Source: Tardiphaga alba
GTDB lineage: Bacteria; Pseudomonadota; Alphaproteobacteria; Rhizobiales; Xanthobacteraceae
Direction: 5' to 3'
Assembly: GCF_018279705.1 (NCBI RefSeq)
Contig: NZ_CP036498.1
Coordinates: 5,659,001 to 5,723,000 of the forward strand
DNA length: 64,000 nucleotides
Below, piece after piece: positions 1 to 9,010 of the stretch; positions within the stretch are counted from its first letter, which is position 1, and every line of letters begins with the position of its first letter. Below the pieces are notes generated by a model, which was not told the DNA's origin, made no database searches, and saw only the letters and a list, made by a program, of their open reading frames with translations. Position numbers and translations under genes: made by a program.

Positions 1-233
1 GCATCAACACGCTCAGCCCCGGTCCCATCCGCACGCCGGGTCTGGTCGAGCTGGCCGGTCCCGATGCCGCCCAGCAGCAGGGACTGCTCGACTATATGGC
101 GTCGCTCGTTCCGATGGGCCGCGTCGGCGAGCCCGAAGAGACCGCCAAGGCGGCTGTCTTCTTGGCCTCTGAAGACTCCAGCTTCGTCAACGGCACCGAA
201 CTCTTCGTCGATGGGGGACAGGCACAGATCTGA
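1..233 (+). CDS. Short-chain dehydrogenase/reductase, C-terminal part
   Basis: Partial gene entering from the left edge; the readable frame begins at base 3 and ends with TGA at 231-233, giving about 76 residues. It reads as the end of a classical SDR oxidoreductase: an N-x-x-SPGPIRTPG segment that normally follows the catalytic YxxxK helix, then G-R-x-GEPEE, A-x-FLASEDSSF and a closing NGTELFVDGG motif. These enzymes reduce or oxidise carbonyl/alcohol groups with NAD(P). The Rossmann half and active site lie outside the window, so the substrate cannot be inferred. Two SnoaL-fold proteins follow on the same strand and may share its transcript. Confidence 0.9.
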   Translation, partial: INTLSPGPIRTPGLVELAGPDAAQQQGLLDYMASLVPMGRVGEPEETAKAAVFLASEDSSFVNGTELFVDGGQAQI

Positions 234-295
234 GCCCGCCGGCGCCGACCACCCTCTCCTCACGCATATCCACGATCAAGTGAAAGCAACCGACC

Positions 296-736
296 ATGAC
301 CGAGAATGAACGCATCATCCGCAATCTGTACGCCGTCGCCGAACTGCAGGACTCCAAGGGCTTCGCCGAACTGTTCACGCCGGACGGCTATTTCTGGGAT
401 GTTTCCGCCGGCCAGAAATATTACGGCGCCGATATCGGCAACGTCGTCGACATCTATGCCAAGGCCTTCCCCGATATGCATCGTGCGCTCGACCTCATCT
501 ATGTCGCCGGAGATGTCGTGGTCGTCGAACTGTCGCTCAACGGCACGCATAAAGGACCGCTGGCGCTCACGGCCGGCACTATCCCGGCCACCGGCAAGGA
601 AATGCAAACGCCGTGCTGCGACGTCTTCCACCTCGAAAACGGCAAGGTGAAATCGTTCCACTGCTACACGGCAGCGACCATCCTGATGGCCCAGCTTGGC
701 GTATTGGGAAATCTCCAGGCCGCCATCGCGGGCTGA
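296..736 (+). CDS. SnoaL-like / ester cyclase family protein
   Basis: A 146-residue single-domain protein of the NTF2-like superfamily, as in SnoaL polyketide cyclases and ketosteroid isomerases. It starts ERIIRNLYAVAELQDSKGFAELF and continues with F-x-DV-x-AG, then D-I-YAKAFPDMH, the usual opening and mid-section of ester-cyclase/SnoaL proteins (length typically 130-150). The fold binds small hydrophobic substrates in a conical pocket; the reaction here is unknown. It lies 62 bases after an SDR gene and 104 before a second NTF2-fold gene, suggesting a small metabolic cluster that continues to the left of the window. Confidence 0.8.
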   Translation: MTENERIIRNLYAVAELQDSKGFAELFTPDGYFWDVSAGQKYYGADIGNVVDIYAKAFPDMHRALDLIYVAGDVVVVELSLNGTHKGPLALTAGTIPATGKEMQTPCCDVFHLENGKVKSFHCYTAATILMAQLGVLGNLQAAIAG

Positions 737-840
737 TCCAGTAGATTACCCGGCCGATATCTTCCTGCAGATCGGCCGGGCATCCCTTCGTATCCTGGTT
801 CGCATATCTTGCGACACCGGACACCGCAAAGGACCACGTC

Positions 841-1215
841 ATGTCATCTCATAAACCCGACTACGACCATCTCCTGCGCACCAATATCGAGCGCGTCTTC
901 GGCGAACGCGACGCGGCGAAACGCGACAAGGTGATCGCGGAGATCTACACGGCCGAACCGGTGCTGCTCGAGCCGACCGATATCGTGCAGGGACGGGACA
1001 ACATCTCGAAGACCGTCGACAAACTGCTCGAACAGTTCGGCCCCGACTTCGCCTTCATGCCGGTCGGACAGGCCAACGGCCATCACGGCCTCGCGCATCT
1101 GGCATGGCATGCCGGGCCGAAGAACGGCCCGGTCGTGGTTACCGGCGTCGATGTCGCCGAAATTGTCGACGGCCGGATCGCCCGTCTATGGGTGCTGCTG
1201 GATCCGCCGGTGTAG
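841..1215 (+). CDS. NTF2-like / SnoaL-fold protein
   Basis: A 124-residue protein whose layout (N-terminal helix with E-R-VFGERDAAKR, Y-x-AEP-V-LEPTDIVQG, then a strand-rich half ending VDGRIARLWVLLD) is that of nuclear-transport-factor-2 fold proteins. The closing pattern G-V-D-V-A-E-I-V-D-G-R-I is diagnostic of the SnoaL/ketosteroid-isomerase-like group. It is not a close duplicate of the neighbouring SnoaL-like protein. The substrate is unknown. The start ATG follows an AAAGGA ribosome-binding sequence at about 830. Confidence 0.75.
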   Translation: MSSHKPDYDHLLRTNIERVFGERDAAKRDKVIAEIYTAEPVLLEPTDIVQGRDNISKTVDKLLEQFGPDFAFMPVGQANGHHGLAHLAWHAGPKNGPVVVTGVDVAEIVDGRIARLWVLLDPPV

Positions 1216-1305
1216 CGTTGAGATGTCTGCTTTGCGCCAAAAGGAGACCATGACAGTTTGCCATGATCCGCCTCGATGATCAGGCAGAAACCCGCGAGTC
1301 CCTGA

Positions 1306-3636
1306 CTAATTCGATGAAATCAGCTCTTTGATCCGCGACGCCAGTCCGTCCATAGCGAATGGCTTGGTAAGAATGCCCATTCCGTCATCCAGCTGGGCTC
1401 CGCCCAGCACCGATGTTTCAGCATAGCCGGTGATGAACAAAATCTTGAGGCCGGGACGCGCGATCCGACCATAGTCGGCGACCTGCCGCCCATTCATGCC
1501 GCCGGGAAGACCGACGTCCGTCACTAGAAGATCGATGCGTACGTCTGACTCAAGGACGCGGAGCGCGCTCGATCCATCGGACGCCTCTATCGACGTATAG
1601 CCCAATTCGGCGAGCACTTCGGTAATGAGCATCCGCACGGACGGTTCGTCGTCAACGATGAGTACCGTTTGGCCCGCTTGGGCTCGAGGGGAGCGAGCGA
1701 GATCCACTGCCACGTCCGCTTCGACCTCACGCTGGTCGTGGCGGGGAAGGAATATCTCCACGGTCGTGCCGGCACCCACGTGCGAAGAGATACGGACCTG
1801 TCCACCGGACTGCTTAGCGAAGCCATAGATCATCGACAGGCCGAGGCCTGTGCCCTGCCCTAAAGGCTTTGTCGTGTAGAACGGATCGAAGGCACGCGCG
1901 ATGACGTCGTCGGGCATTCCTGTTCCGGAATCTGTAACTGAAAGACAAACGTAGTCGCCGCCACGCATTTCCAGCAATTGCGCATCTGCTTCAACGAATG
2001 AACGATTTCCTGTGGCGATATGCAGGGTGCCGCCTTCGGGCATTGCATCACGTGCGTTGATACAGAGATTCAGAAGCGCATTCTCGAGCTGATTTGGGTC
2101 GACCAGTGTCGTCCATAAAGTTGGAGCGTCAGTGATAGTCGTCTCGATGCTTGGACCGACCGTGTTATCGATCAAACCGGTCATGTCAGAGATCAACCGG
2201 TTCACGTCGGTTGCCTTCGGATCAAGTGTTTGCCTGCGTGAGAAAGCCAGTAGTCGGTGCGTCAAGGCTGCCGCGCGGTTGGCAGCGCCCTGCGCCGTCG
2301 AGATATAGCGTTCGACATCCTTGTGGCGCCCTTGGGAGATTCTCAGCTGCAGAAGCTCTAGGCTGCCCGAAATGCCGGTCAAAAGATTGTTGAAGTCGTG
2401 CGCCAGCCCGCCGGTCAACTGGCCCACAGCCTCCATCTTCTGCGACTGACGCAGCGCCTCTTCGGCCTTGAGCAAGGCGTCCTGCTGCCGCCTTTGGTCC
2501 GTAATGTCGCGCGCCACGCAGTAAATCAAACCATCGGCCGGCACAGCTGTCCATGACAGGACGCGATAGTCGCCATCCCGAGTTCGCAGGCTGTTTTCGA
2601 AATGGAAGGTCTGCCCGATGGCGGCCAGCGTGACGAATTCCGAGAGTTTGTTAGCGCTTTCGGCCGCGTCCTGAAGCCAGGCCAGCGTCTTGCCGCGAAT
2701 ATCGTCGGGCCGCCATCCCAGCGTGCGAGCCCAAGCGGGATTGATGCTAATCCAGATCCCTTGCGTGTCGGCCACGCCCAGCATGTCCTGACTGACCTGC
2801 CAGACTTGGTCACGCTCCTCGGTGCGCTCCGCTACCCGCTTCTCGAGCGTCAGGTTTAGCGTTCGCAGTTCCTGTTGCGCCAGATTTCTCTCAGTCACAT
2901 CGCGCAAGATTGCGGTCACGAGCGGGCGCCCGGCACTCACCCATCTCGCAACAGAAATTTCCAGATGGATTTCGGAGCCATCCTTGTGCCGCGCCAGCAG
3001 ATCGCGCGATCGCACCCAGCGCTCGCCTTGCAGCACATTGCGAAGCAGCTCTTCCCACGCCGAGCGATCATCAAACAGCATCTCAAGACGCTGGCCGATC
3101 AGTTCCTTTTGCGTATAGCCGATTTCACGCTCGGCAGAGGAGTTGGCGAACCGCACGACGCCGTCTACGTCCAGCGTGAGGATCGCATCCGGAGCACTTT
3201 CCACCACGGCATCATAGCGGGCGTTCTGACGCTCCCGCAGCACTTTCTCGCGATGCGCCGCAGCCGTCACATCAAGAACCTGGATCAGGCACTGCGTGTT
3301 TGCGGCCGATCCGAGCGCACGAATGGTGATATTCTGCAGCATCGGAATTCCGGCGCGCGTCCGGAACGGAAATAGTTTTGGGTTGAGTGAATAGGTTAGA
3401 AAGCTGGAGGAATTGAGCGCCAGCGTGTCCGCGATCGCCGTCATGAGCCTGTTCGAGAGGTCGTGTCCGAATATCTCGGGCAGCGTCTTTCCCAAAATCT
3501 GCGCGCGCGGAAGGCCGCTCGCGGTGACGAGCCACTCGTTCCACTCGACCACGCGCTGTGAAGCGTCAAGGATCGCCACGCCCGCATCGAGCGCATCGAG
3601 AGCCGACCTCATTACCTCATGATCGACCTTGGTCAT
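1306..3636 (-). CDS. Hybrid histidine kinase with three PAS domains and a receiver
   Basis: A 776-residue cytoplasmic sensor kinase with no predicted membrane segment. PAS domains lie at about residues 10-120, 140-250 and 280-385, with a coiled-coil stretch at 250-280. The HisKA dimerisation helix holds the phospho-acceptor His413 in the LAHDFNNLL box, followed by an HATPase_c domain (GxGTG, TGLGL) and a C-terminal receiver (about 650-770) with the acidic pair in IVDDE and the phospho-acceptor Asp in LVTDVGLPGG. It is the last gene of the chemosensory operon, 8 bases after cheC, so it may feed a cytosolic signal into the CheA/CheY circuit or use a shared receiver. That link is inference from position. 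Confidence 0.85.
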   Translation of the reverse strand: MTKVDHEVMRSALDALDAGVAILDASQRVVEWNEWLVTASGLPRAQILGKTLPEIFGHDLSNRLMTAIADTLALNSSSFLTYSLNPKLFPFRTRAGIPMLQNITIRALGSAANTQCLIQVLDVTAAAHREKVLRERQNARYDAVVESAPDAILTLDVDGVVRFANSSAEREIGYTQKELIGQRLEMLFDDRSAWEELLRNVLQGERWVRSRDLLARHKDGSEIHLEISVARWVSAGRPLVTAILRDVTERNLAQQELRTLNLTLEKRVAERTEERDQVWQVSQDMLGVADTQGIWISINPAWARTLGWRPDDIRGKTLAWLQDAAESANKLSEFVTLAAIGQTFHFENSLRTRDGDYRVLSWTAVPADGLIYCVARDITDQRRQQDALLKAEEALRQSQKMEAVGQLTGGLAHDFNNLLTGISGSLELLQLRISQGRHKDVERYISTAQGAANRAAALTHRLLAFSRRQTLDPKATDVNRLISDMTGLIDNTVGPSIETTITDAPTLWTTLVDPNQLENALLNLCINARDAMPEGGTLHIATGNRSFVEADAQLLEMRGGDYVCLSVTDSGTGMPDDVIARAFDPFYTTKPLGQGTGLGLSMIYGFAKQSGGQVRISSHVGAGTTVEIFLPRHDQREVEADVAVDLARSPRAQAGQTVLIVDDEPSVRMLITEVLAELGYTSIEASDGSSALRVLESDVRIDLLVTDVGLPGGMNGRQVADYGRIARPGLKILFITGYAETSVLGGAQLDDGMGILTKPFAMDGLASRIKELISSN

Positions 3637-3644
3637 CGAAATCG

Positions 3645-4277
3645 TCAGCCTGCTTCCCGCTCGATGAATTCGTCAAGCAGATGCGTAAGTGCCGTGAGGG
3701 AAGGCAGGTCCATGATCATGGCAATGTAGCCGCTGATGTCGCGTTCGCGAACGGCGAAAGTGATGTAGAGAAACATCACCACGTCGCCGGCCTCGGGAGG
3801 CGATTCGAGACTGAAGAACGTCGCCGCATTGCCGCGCAAGACTTCCGGCAACGACATTTTCAGGCTGCGATGTAGCATGTTGGCAATGGTCGCGAGACAA
3901 CTGTTGAGCAAGACATTGCCGGTTTCGGCGAGGGCTTCCTGTTCCAACTCGATGATGTCCTCCAGCGGCAGGTCGCCACCGGTGATGGCCCGTACCAGTT
4001 CTAGACTTTTCGTCTCCGGAAAGATCAGGAGCGCCCGGCCGCCGATGTCGCCTTCAAAGACCTGGTGCACCGCGACCAGATTGTCGCTCTCGCGCTCGGC
4101 AAGAATGGCAATCGCGCGGGCCCGGTTCACCAAGGTAACATTGGGCACCGACAGGTGTACCTGAGCGCCCACCATTTCCCGCAAATTTGTCGCAGCCCGG
4201 CTGACGCCGAGATTGACGAGCTCGGTCAACGCATCAAGCTGCAGTTCTGTCAGAATATTCGTCTGGTCGTCCGTCAT
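3645..4277 (-). CDS. cheC: CheC-type CheY-P phosphatase
   Basis: A 210-residue member of the CheC/CheX/FliY phosphatase family, which removes phosphate from CheY-P. Two copies of the D/S-x3-E-x2-N-x22-P signature are visible. The first is Asp15-Glu19-Asn22 with Pro45. The second is Glu114-Glu118-Asn121 with Pro144; its spacing is exact, but its first position is Glu instead of Asp/Ser, so that site may be altered. The start ATG overlaps the stop of the preceding receiver gene (ATGA), implying translational coupling and making that receiver its likely partner. CheC usually works with CheD, and no cheD is seen in the window. Confidence 0.8.
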   Translation of the reverse strand: MTDDQTNILTELQLDALTELVNLGVSRAATNLREMVGAQVHLSVPNVTLVNRARAIAILAERESDNLVAVHQVFEGDIGGRALLIFPETKSLELVRAITGGDLPLEDIIELEQEALAETGNVLLNSCLATIANMLHRSLKMSLPEVLRGNAATFFSLESPPEAGDVVMFLYITFAVRERDISGYIAMIMDLPSLTALTHLLDEFIEREAG

Positions 4278-4657
4278 CGGTTCGATGCTTCGATTTGATT
4301 GAGCGAAGCTTTCAGAAAGTCGGACAGAGCCTGTTCGGTGAGCGGCTTCGGCAGAAACGTGGCGCCGATCGCCGTCGCGCGCGCCACGATTTCAGTCTGG
4401 TGGTTGGCGGAAATAATTGCCACCGGCATGGTCGGGTGCGCCTTCCGGAGGTCACCCGCCAGATCCAGACCATCGCGGCCGGGCATGTTGAAGTCGAGCA
4501 AAGCGATGTCGAAAGCGTCATCGCGCGACAAGGCGAGCGCTTCGTCGGCATTGGCGGCCTCAACGCGCACCCAGTCGGGATAGAGAGCCTTAAGGGCCTT
4601 CGCTACCGACATTCGGGCCAATTTGCTGTCGTCTACGATCAAGAGCTTGCGGGTCAT
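4274..4657 (-). CDS. Single-domain response regulator (second CheY-like)
   Basis: A 127-residue receiver domain: acidic residues in LLIVDDSKLAR, phospho-acceptor Asp55 in LLDFNMPGRDG, conserved Ser in ISAN and Lys in LPKPL. The start at 4657 begins the receiver fold directly; longer readings add arginine-rich sequence unlike any receiver. It overlaps cheC by ATGA and follows the STAS-like gene after 71 bases. A second CheY in an operon often acts as a phosphate sink or as the output partner for CheC, and the direct coupling to cheC favours the latter as an inference. Confidence 0.8.
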   Translation of the reverse strand: MTRKLLIVDDSKLARMSVAKALKALYPDWVRVEAANADEALALSRDDAFDIALLDFNMPGRDGLDLAGDLRKAHPTMPVAIISANHQTEIVARATAIGATFLPKPLTEQALSDFLKASLNQIEASNR

Positions 4658-4728
4658 TTTTCGTCCATCAGGGGCCGCCAAGGCAGATGAGACAGGCTGT
4701 TTCGCACCTTCGTGGCCATTCCGGAAGC

Positions 4729-4980
4729 TCAAATGCTGCTCCGCGCCCGCGTTATCGCTGGTTCGACCCAAGATCGGAGGAATTCGCCTCCCGGAGGCCC
4801 AGAAATCTGACGCCGGGCGGCAAGAAGGACTTGAATGACCGCAGAATGCGCGGTGTCGCATCGTTGCCAGTCGATGGCGGCAGCCGGCTCGGCGAGGAGG
4901 TGCTGGAGAAGCTCCTCCGCGTCTCCGGCGGGACAATCGCCACTGAGGACAACGATCCCGTTTTCCAAGGCAACGGTCAT
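4729..4980 (-). CDS. STAS-like small protein of the chemosensory operon
   Basis: An 83-residue protein resembling a short STAS (anti-sigma-antagonist type) domain: an N-terminal hairpin with ENGIVVLSGDCPAGDAEELL, then the strand-helix segment IDWQRCDTAHSAVIQVLLAAR, where STAS proteins carry their conserved D/S-x-x-G/A loop before the helix. It starts on the last bases of cheA (ATGA overlap), so it is translated with the kinase. Small STAS proteins occur in some alternative chemosensory operons, where their role is not established. The domain assignment rests on the pattern only. Confidence 0.6.
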   Translation of the reverse strand: MTVALENGIVVLSGDCPAGDAEELLQHLLAEPAAAIDWQRCDTAHSAVIQVLLAARRQISGPPGGEFLRSWVEPAITRARSSI

Positions 4981-7163
4981 GCGAACAGCCCCTGCACGTC
5001 CAGAACGAGCAATACTCGGCCATCTCCTAGCAAAGTGGTCCCCGCAACCCCCGTCATGCCCTGCAGCAATCCTTCCAGAGGCTTCAACATAACGTCCATC
5101 CGTTCGCCGAGCCTGTCGACCTCGACGGCAACGAGCTGGTCGCTGTTCGCGATGACGATCAACCTGGCCTCGGAGGCAGTTTCGAAACTGGCAGGAAGCC
5201 CGAGTTCCGCAGCAAGAGTAAGGACCGGAAGAGTGCGGTTTCGCAACACAATCGCGCGTCCGGCGCCGATCGTGCTGATGGCACCTCTTGCGACCGACGC
5301 GGTCTCCACCACCGCTTCGAGCGGCACGCCGAACACCTGTCCGGAGACTTCTGCCGTCATCACCCTCGTCATCATCACAGAAAACGGAAGGACGAGGCGA
5401 AAGATCGTGCCGCGGCCAGCACGGGTTTCGACCGTCACCGTCCCGCCCATGCGTTCGACCGCGTTCTTGACGGCGTCCATACCGACCCCGCGCCCCGACA
5501 GTCCGGTGACCTCGGCCGCCGTCGAGAACCCGGGTGCAAAGATCAGCGCGACGACGTCCGCCTCGGTCATCCGGGCGAGTTCGTCGGTGGACGCCAGTTG
5601 CCGGGCCGCGGCGGTCTGCCGGACGCGTTCGATGTCGATCCCCTTACCGTCATCCTCGATCTCGACGACGACGTTTTGAAGCTGGCGATGTGCCCGCAGC
5701 GTGATCCGGGCGGTCGCAGGCTTGCCCATCACGGAGCGATCGACGGCGTGCTCGACACCGTGGCCGACCGCGTTGCGTACGAGATGCAGCAACGGCTCGA
5801 ACAGGCTTTCGACCACTGTGGCGTCGGCCTCGACCGCCTCGCCCTCCATCACGAAGGCAACGGGCTTGCCGAGCGTCGCGGAGATTTCGCGCACCAGACG
5901 CGGAAAGCGCTGGAACACATGTCGAAGCGGAAGGACGCGCACCTGCAAGACAGCACTTTGCAACTGCTGCACCAGCCGCTCAAGCAAATCGTGCTGTTTG
6001 CGGAGATCCACGCGAATGGCATTTGCATCCACCTGATCCGGGGGCGATCCCGTGATGTGGCCGATCGCGTTCTTCACAACGGTCAATTCGCCGGTCAGAT
6101 TGACGAGTGCGTCGATACGATCCATGTCGACGCGCAATGACCGGGTTGCAGCCACGGCCGCTTGTGGTGCCGGTTCGTGCTGGATGATCACGTCGTCGCG
6201 CTGCACCACCGCGTCCCGGATCCGGCCCATCACGCCTTCTCGCCGCCGATCTACCGACGGTGCTGCAAGCGCTGTCTCCACTGCGGAAGCATTCTCCTGG
6301 AGGCCAGAGATGCGCAAAACGTTGACGGCTACCCTAGCGGCGGCTTCGACACGCCCTTCGTCACCGTGCTGTGCATCGAATGCGAGCATCTTAAGCTGGG
6401 CGTCCAGCACCGCGCGAGCGGTTGGCGAAAGCGGGCTGCTCGCGGGTCCTTTCAGATCGATGATCTCGACCCGGTCGATCTGATCACGAAAGAAATTACG
6501 CGTCTCGCTGGCCTGAGCGTCCGACAGCACGACTATCTGCAGCGCGCAACTGAACGGATCGAACTCATCGAACGCGACGTCATTCGCCAGCCACAGATCC
6601 ATAGTTTTCGCGCCGGGCGCAGCTGCAGCGACCGCCAGCGGGTCTTCACCCGCGAAAAATGCGTCCTGCGCCGGGCAATACAGAAACGCACAAACGCTTT
6701 CGACGAATCGCACGGGATGGGCCTTGCGCAGCCGGTCCAGCCATGGATCCGCGACCTGCGAAGGCTCGGTACCTGACCCATGTGAGCTTCTGTCGAAACG
6801 GCGGATGATGGCGTCGGCGGCCGCATCCGCATTTTTGGGTGGCTCGCCGCTCGCCTGCATCTCGTCGAGCCAGCGCGTCACCTGGTCGATGCTGGCATAA
6901 CTGTCAACGACTAATGTCGACGGCATCGATTCCGGTGAGGTCCGCAGCCGCGACAGCACGTCTTCAACGGCATGCATGGCCCGGCCCATAGCGTCGAATT
7001 CGACGATGCCGGCGGCGCCTTTCAGGGTATGCACTGCGCGAAAAAGGCTGTCGATCTCGCGCGGCTTCTCGCCGCCCCGGTCGAGGGCATCCAGCGCCAC
7101 CGTCGCCTGCTCAACAAGCTCGCGCGCCTCGACCAGAAATTGCTCGACAAACTCATCCATCAC
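4977..7163 (-). CDS. cheA: Chemotaxis histidine kinase CheA
   Basis: A 728-residue class II histidine kinase. The N-terminal Hpt domain carries the phospho-acceptor His45 in AVHTLKGAAG. A long 110-330 segment without an obvious P2 domain follows. The P3 dimerisation helices start at RVDMDRIDALVNLTGELTV. The ATPase N-box LLHLVRNAVGHGVEH has Gly where Asp usually follows Asn-Ala-Val; the G-boxes DDGKGID and GRGVGMDAVK are intact. A CheW-like regulatory domain closes the protein. It phosphorylates CheY and CheB in response to receptor arrays. It sits between cheY (ATGA overlap upstream) and the STAS gene (ATGA overlap downstream). Confidence 0.95.
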   Translation of the reverse strand: MMDEFVEQFLVEARELVEQATVALDALDRGGEKPREIDSLFRAVHTLKGAAGIVEFDAMGRAMHAVEDVLSRLRTSPESMPSTLVVDSYASIDQVTRWLDEMQASGEPPKNADAAADAIIRRFDRSSHGSGTEPSQVADPWLDRLRKAHPVRFVESVCAFLYCPAQDAFFAGEDPLAVAAAAPGAKTMDLWLANDVAFDEFDPFSCALQIVVLSDAQASETRNFFRDQIDRVEIIDLKGPASSPLSPTARAVLDAQLKMLAFDAQHGDEGRVEAAARVAVNVLRISGLQENASAVETALAAPSVDRRREGVMGRIRDAVVQRDDVIIQHEPAPQAAVAATRSLRVDMDRIDALVNLTGELTVVKNAIGHITGSPPDQVDANAIRVDLRKQHDLLERLVQQLQSAVLQVRVLPLRHVFQRFPRLVREISATLGKPVAFVMEGEAVEADATVVESLFEPLLHLVRNAVGHGVEHAVDRSVMGKPATARITLRAHRQLQNVVVEIEDDGKGIDIERVRQTAAARQLASTDELARMTEADVVALIFAPGFSTAAEVTGLSGRGVGMDAVKNAVERMGGTVTVETRAGRGTIFRLVLPFSVMMTRVMTAEVSGQVFGVPLEAVVETASVARGAISTIGAGRAIVLRNRTLPVLTLAAELGLPASFETASEARLIVIANSDQLVAVEVDRLGERMDVMLKPLEGLLQGMTGVAGTTLLGDGRVLLVLDVQGLFA

Positions 7164-7537
7164 GCAGCACCACAGAGAAGTACGACATGCTCGATCAGCG
7201 TTTCCTGACTGATAGGCTTCGTCAAATAGTAGTTTGCGCCGGCCATCCGGGCACCAAGGATGTCGCGGTCCTTCGCCTCGGTGCTGGTAACGAGTACGGC
7301 GACGGCTGATGTGGGAAGGTCTTTTCCGCGTAGCGTTTTGATGAAGGTGATGCCGTCCATCTGCGGCATGTTGACGTCGACGATCGCCAGATCGAACGGC
7401 TGCACCAGGATTTTTTCCAGAGCCTCGAGACCGTTCAACGCCTCATCGACGACATAGCCTGCGCGCTCCAGCGCCTGCCTGTAATAGGCGCGCATCAGCG
7501 AGGCGTCATCGACGACCAGTACACGCTTTGCGGTCAT
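7160..7537 (-). CDS. cheY: Chemotaxis response regulator CheY
   Basis: A 125-residue single receiver domain with acidic residues in VLVVDDASLMR, phospho-acceptor Asp54 in IVDVNMPQMDG, the conserved Thr in LVTSTEAKD and the Lys in YYLTKPI. The start at 7537 is chosen because the receiver fold begins there and because the ATG overlaps the cheR stop (ATGA). The cheA ATG in turn overlaps its own stop. As the receiver coupled to cheA it is the probable primary phosphorylation target. The output may be a flagellar motor encoded elsewhere or a non-motility function; no flagellar gene is in the window. Confidence 0.9.
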   Translation of the reverse strand: MTAKRVLVVDDASLMRAYYRQALERAGYVVDEALNGLEALEKILVQPFDLAIVDVNMPQMDGITFIKTLRGKDLPTSAVAVLVTSTEAKDRDILGARMAGANYYLTKPISQETLIEHVVLLCGAA

Positions 7538-8382
7538 GCGCGTCCCTCCTTCGGTCGCCGATAGACGATGGCATCGGAAAACCGGCACACTTCGAAAAGC
7601 GGAGAAATCCGACTCATCGACTCCGTGTGCCCGAGACAGATATAGCCGCCAGGCAGCAGGTTTTCGAATAGGTTTTCCGCGGCGATCCGGCGAGATTCGT
7701 CGTCGAAATAGATCAGCACGTTACGGCAGAAGATGACGTCGAACCGACCCTGCGGTCGGGTCTCACGGGTTTCCATAATGTTGACGCGCGAGAACTGCAC
7801 CGATTGCCGCAGGTCATCTAGGATCTGCCAGGCGTGCTCGTCGACCTGATTAAAGTATTTGGCGATGACATCGGCTGGCAAGCGCATCAGCGCGCGCTTT
7901 CCATAGGTGCCGTTCGCCGCAGCCTCCAGGACTCGCGTGTCGATGTCGGACCCGACAATCTCGATGTCGTAGGTATCCACCAGCGGCCAGTTTTCCAGAA
8001 GCCACATTGCGATCGAATAGGGCTCCTCGCCTGTTGAACAGGGCGCCGACCAGATCCGGATCGCTTCACCCGCCCGCTTGGACCGGACCCGGTCCGGCAA
8101 AAGATCGCGCGCAAGACATTCGAGCTGGTGGTCTTCGCGGTAGAAATAGGTTTCGTTGACCGTGAAGGCGTTGATCAGATGCTCGACCTCGCGCCGCATC
8201 TCGCCGCGAAGAATTATGAAATAGCCGGCAAACGTATCGCTCGACGTCGCAGCCATCCTGTCCAGGATGCGCCGCTCGACGTAATATCGCTTCGCCTCAT
8301 TGAAGACCATTCCCGTACGCCGGTAGAGGAATTCGGCGAGTTTTCGAAACTCGTCCTCGGTGATGGTTGCCGGTTCAGCCAC
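7534..8382 (-). CDS. cheR: Chemoreceptor methyltransferase CheR
   Basis: A 282-residue S-adenosylmethionine-dependent protein-glutamate methyltransferase that methylates MCPs. The N-terminal helical CheR_N domain (EFRKLAEFLYRRTGMVFNEAKRYYVERR) is followed by a Rossmann-like catalytic domain with the SAM motif IWSAPCSTGEEPYSIAM and the CRNVLIYFDDE signature. The start is placed at a GTG within GTGGCTGA, where it overlaps the HEAT-gene stop and gives the usual CheR length; longer readings only add arginine-rich sequence. It ends with an ATGA overlap to cheY. Confidence 0.9.
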   Translation of the reverse strand: MAEPATITEDEFRKLAEFLYRRTGMVFNEAKRYYVERRILDRMAATSSDTFAGYFIILRGEMRREVEHLINAFTVNETYFYREDHQLECLARDLLPDRVRSKRAGEAIRIWSAPCSTGEEPYSIAMWLLENWPLVDTYDIEIVGSDIDTRVLEAAANGTYGKRALMRLPADVIAKYFNQVDEHAWQILDDLRQSVQFSRVNIMETRETRPQGRFDVIFCRNVLIYFDDESRRIAAENLFENLLPGGYICLGHTESMSRISPLFEVCRFSDAIVYRRPKEGRA

Positions 8383-9010
8383 GGCACGACGCTTGTGAAC
8401 CGATGCGATCGCTGGCCAGTCCGATCGCGAATGCCAGGAACGGATCGTCCGGAAAGCGTGCCGCGCAGCCCTGCAAGACAGGCAGGATTGCGTGATCGCC
8501 GATTTCGGCAAGAACCTCGACCGCCGCAGCGCAGACATTGGCCTGCATTTCGTCGGCAAGCAGGGACGACAACAGCTCGTTGGCGGCCTCAGTCGGCTGG
8601 TTGCGCACCAGTTCACATGCCAGCAGGCGCACGTCGGGGTCGCTGTCGCGCAGCAGATCTGGCAGGTGACGCGCCGTTGCCTCGGGCATCGCACGTAGCG
8701 CGTCGAGGGCACCCGTGCGCATTTCCGGATCATCCGATCCGACATAGGCCGCCACAACCGCAGCGCTCGCCGGCGTCCCGATCCTGGCCAACGCGGTGAA
8801 TATTGCTTCTCTCACCCGCGACACGGTCTCGGTCGTGAGCGCGTGCCTGAGAATATCCAGACCCGCCGGTACATTCGCAGCGGCGCGTACTGCTGCCCAG
8901 CGCTCATCCACCGTTCCACCCGACATCGCGGCAGCGATGTCCGCCTGCCCGGCTTCACGGCCGGTCGTTTCATCGTTGGGCTGGTTGGATTTGCCTTTGA
9001 TCAAGGGCAT
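8375..9010 (-). CDS. HEAT-repeat protein of the chemosensory operon
   Basis: A 211-residue, Ala/Leu/Asp-rich helical-repeat protein. About four to five HEAT-type helix pairs can be seen, for example VREAIFTALARIGTPASAAVV, MRTGALDALRAMPEA, VRLLACELVRNQPTEAA and VCAAAVEVLAEIGDHAILPVL, a regular 30-35-residue spacing. Such scaffolds bind other proteins. Its ATG directly follows the cheB stop (TGAATG) and its own stop overlaps the cheR start, so it is made together with the two adaptation enzymes and may tether them. That role is inference; the family member itself is not recognised. Confidence 0.75.
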   Translation of the reverse strand: MPLIKGKSNQPNDETTGREAGQADIAAAMSGGTVDERWAAVRAAANVPAGLDILRHALTTETVSRVREAIFTALARIGTPASAAVVAAYVGSDDPEMRTGALDALRAMPEATARHLPDLLRDSDPDVRLLACELVRNQPTEAANELLSSLLADEMQANVCAAAVEVLAEIGDHAILPVLQGCAARFPDDPFLAFAIGLASDRIGSQASCRG

